From positions 1,178,001 through 1,242,000 of the forward strand of contig NZ_CP102269.1 in assembly GCF_025148635.1 (NCBI RefSeq): DNA of 64,000 nucleotides. Direction: 5' to 3'. A program made the translations under genes and the position numbers. The DNA is from Butyricimonas virosa. GTDB lineage: Bacteria; Bacteroidota; Bacteroidia; Bacteroidales; Marinifilaceae. Numbering within the stretch: position 1 is the first letter of the stretch; each line of letters begins with the position of its first letter. The notes beneath the pieces were generated by a model, which ran no database searches, had not been told where the DNA came from, and saw only the letters and a list, made by a program, of their open reading frames with translations. This document shows positions 62,857 through 64,000 of the stretch, piece by piece.

Positions 62857-64000
62857 TTATTTTATCTTTACCCATTTAACGGCATCGGCTACCACCAGTT
62901 GATGATATGTACTCCGAAATTTTTCATCTGTAATAGGAGCTACACCCCGGTCATCCAACACGACACGTGATTCGCCTGCAGATAAAGTAAATGTACCTAA
63001 AGACACCCAAGCTTCTTCTGCCGATAAGGAATACTCGTACACCGGCATTCCATCATTTTCTGGGACCTCCAAGACAATTTCCCTCTCTCCCTCAAGTGTA
63101 TAAACAGTATAGTAATTTTTCATCCCGGGATAATCTGTTGTTCCCAAATCTTCCCCATACGTAACAATATGAGGCCGATGGATAAATATTTCATACTTCC
63201 CCGGTTCCGGAAGGTTTGCCACCCATTCCGCCTTGCACTTTCCCGTTCCGGCCTTTTTTATAAAGCCGCTACGAATATGCCCTCCACAAAATTCTTGGGA
63301 TAAAGAAAGATTCCACGTGTTAGCCTTTATTTTGTGCAAATCAACGTATTTTTCTCCATTCTCTTTTTTGATTAAATCCGCCAATCGTTTTCGATTGTTT
63401 GACGAGTCAATCAAGTGAAAGTTCTCATCTTCATTGTCAACCATAATTTCTCCCGGGGGATAGAATTGATTTCTTTCGAGCAAGGTAACCCTTTCGACCG
63501 GTATAGCACTTACCAATGGAAGGTTTCTATTATCGAATGAAATATCCCTTGGGAAACATCCGGAGAAATTAGTGGTCAATTGCCGGACATTACCCATCTC
63601 TTCATGGATAACAATTCGTTTACATTCCCCGGGTTTGATCAAGTAGCTCCGACAATAATTGATCCGCGCCTCACCGATTCCTCGCTCACTTGTCGTAATC
63701 GAAACAACTCCATCCGTATTACCGAAATTTCCCACCTTAAAATCAATAACCTGCATCTCACCCGTTATTTTACGAGATACATCTTTTATCGTTAACAACG
63801 GTATCTGTTTACTCGTGTACCACTCGTCCATGTAGGCTTTAATATCCTGCCCGAAACGCCGTTCAAATCCCTCGATAAACGAATCGAAGTGGACTTCCTG
63901 AAAACGAGTAGTCGCATTAAATTCCTGCATAAACCGGGTTAAAGAATCCCAAGTAGTGATCGTTGTAAGATAGCCTAACAAAGAAGAAACTTTCAAAGTA
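62857..64000 (-). CDS. M1-type aminopeptidase-like protein, C-terminal part (5' end outside the window)
   Basis: About 381 residues are visible; the frame is open to the right edge, so the catalytic HExxH part lies outside. The beginning resembles the helical end of an M1-type peptidase (FDSFIEGFERRFGQDIKAYM, DEWYTSKQIPLLTI). The last 140 residues form a separate beta-sandwich (KYEIFIHRPHIVTYGEDLGT; EEAWVSLGTFTLSAGESRVV; VVADAVKWVKIK), a pattern seen in golvesin/Xly-type C-terminal domains, perhaps for wall or surface binding. It would add to the peptidase content of the region. Confidence 0.7.
   Translation of the reverse strand, partial: TLKVSSLLGYLTTITTWDSLTRFMQEFNATTRFQEVHFDSFIEGFERRFGQDIKAYMDEWYTSKQIPLLTIKDVSRKITGEMQVIDFKVGNFGNTDGVVSITTSERGIGEARINYCRSYLIKPGECKRIVIHEEMGNVRQLTTNFSGCFPRDISFDNRNLPLVSAIPVERVTLLERNQFYPPGEIMVDNEDENFHLIDSSNNRKRLADLIKKENGEKYVDLHKIKANTWNLSLSQEFCGGHIRSGFIKKAGTGKCKAEWVANLPEPGKYEIFIHRPHIVTYGEDLGTTDYPGMKNYYTVYTLEGEREIVLEVPENDGMPVYEYSLSAEEAWVSLGTFTLSAGESRVVLDDRGVAPITDEKFRSTYHQLVVADAVKWVKIK

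Overview
The window looks like a chromosomal segment of a member of the Bacteroidota, order Bacteroidales, most likely the Odoribacteraceae (Odoribacter/Butyricimonas type). This is inferred from four FecI sigma / FecR anti-sigma / TonB-receptor operons with SusC/SusD pairs, STN-domain receptors, the Bacteroidetes promoter form TTTG-N19/20-TAnnTTTG (clear before dps and the tRNA), and absence of Shine-Dalgarno sites. No phage, insertion sequence or CRISPR array was seen.

Layout. 1-1472: end of an ABC-2 export system (permease cut by the left edge, plus ATPase). 1601-9521: operon 1 (FecI, FecR, SusC, SusD, degenerate metallohydrolase-like lipoprotein). 10022-21358: operon 2 (FecI, FecR, SusC, SusD, related degenerate lipoprotein, two thioredoxin-like proteins). 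21503-26586: class II aldolase, a broken TlpA-like gene, a multi-PAS histidine kinase, dps and tRNA-Val. 26701-39276: operon 3 (FecI, FecR, SusC, SusD, FAS1 lipoprotein, coiled-coil lipoprotein, thioredoxin, M16 peptidase). 39442-51714: operon 4 (FecI, FecR, TonB receptor without SusD, DUF4876 lipoprotein, DUF6850 barrel, metzincin-type protease, S46 dipeptidyl-peptidase). 51806-64000: housekeeping and mixed genes (S1/AlbA-like protein, GNAT, TlpA lipoprotein, RNase HI, threonine dehydrogenase, AraC regulator, RNase R, an M1-like peptidase cut by the right edge).

How the genes work together. Each operon reads leftwards and is built as sigma factor, anti-sigma factor, outer-membrane transporter, surface lipoproteins, then peptidases and/or thioredoxins. 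There are no glycoside hydrolases, so these look like peptide or protein (or metal-peptide) uptake systems rather than sugar utilisation loci. This is inference from gene content.

Most interesting signal. At all four FecR-to-TonB-receptor junctions the opposite (+) strand carries the same arrangement: a TAnnTTTG element overlapping the receptor start codon, 75-100 bp of non-coding DNA, then a hairpin followed by a T-rich run ending on the FecR stop codon. This fits four short cis-antisense RNAs over the receptor leaders, resembling the DonS-type antisense RNAs described for Bacteroides fragilis. A second signal is a pair of about 125 bp intergenic elements (9768-9897 and 60058-60180) with matching inverted ends (GATCACTACC type) and internal 11-bp repeats of different sequence but the same architecture.
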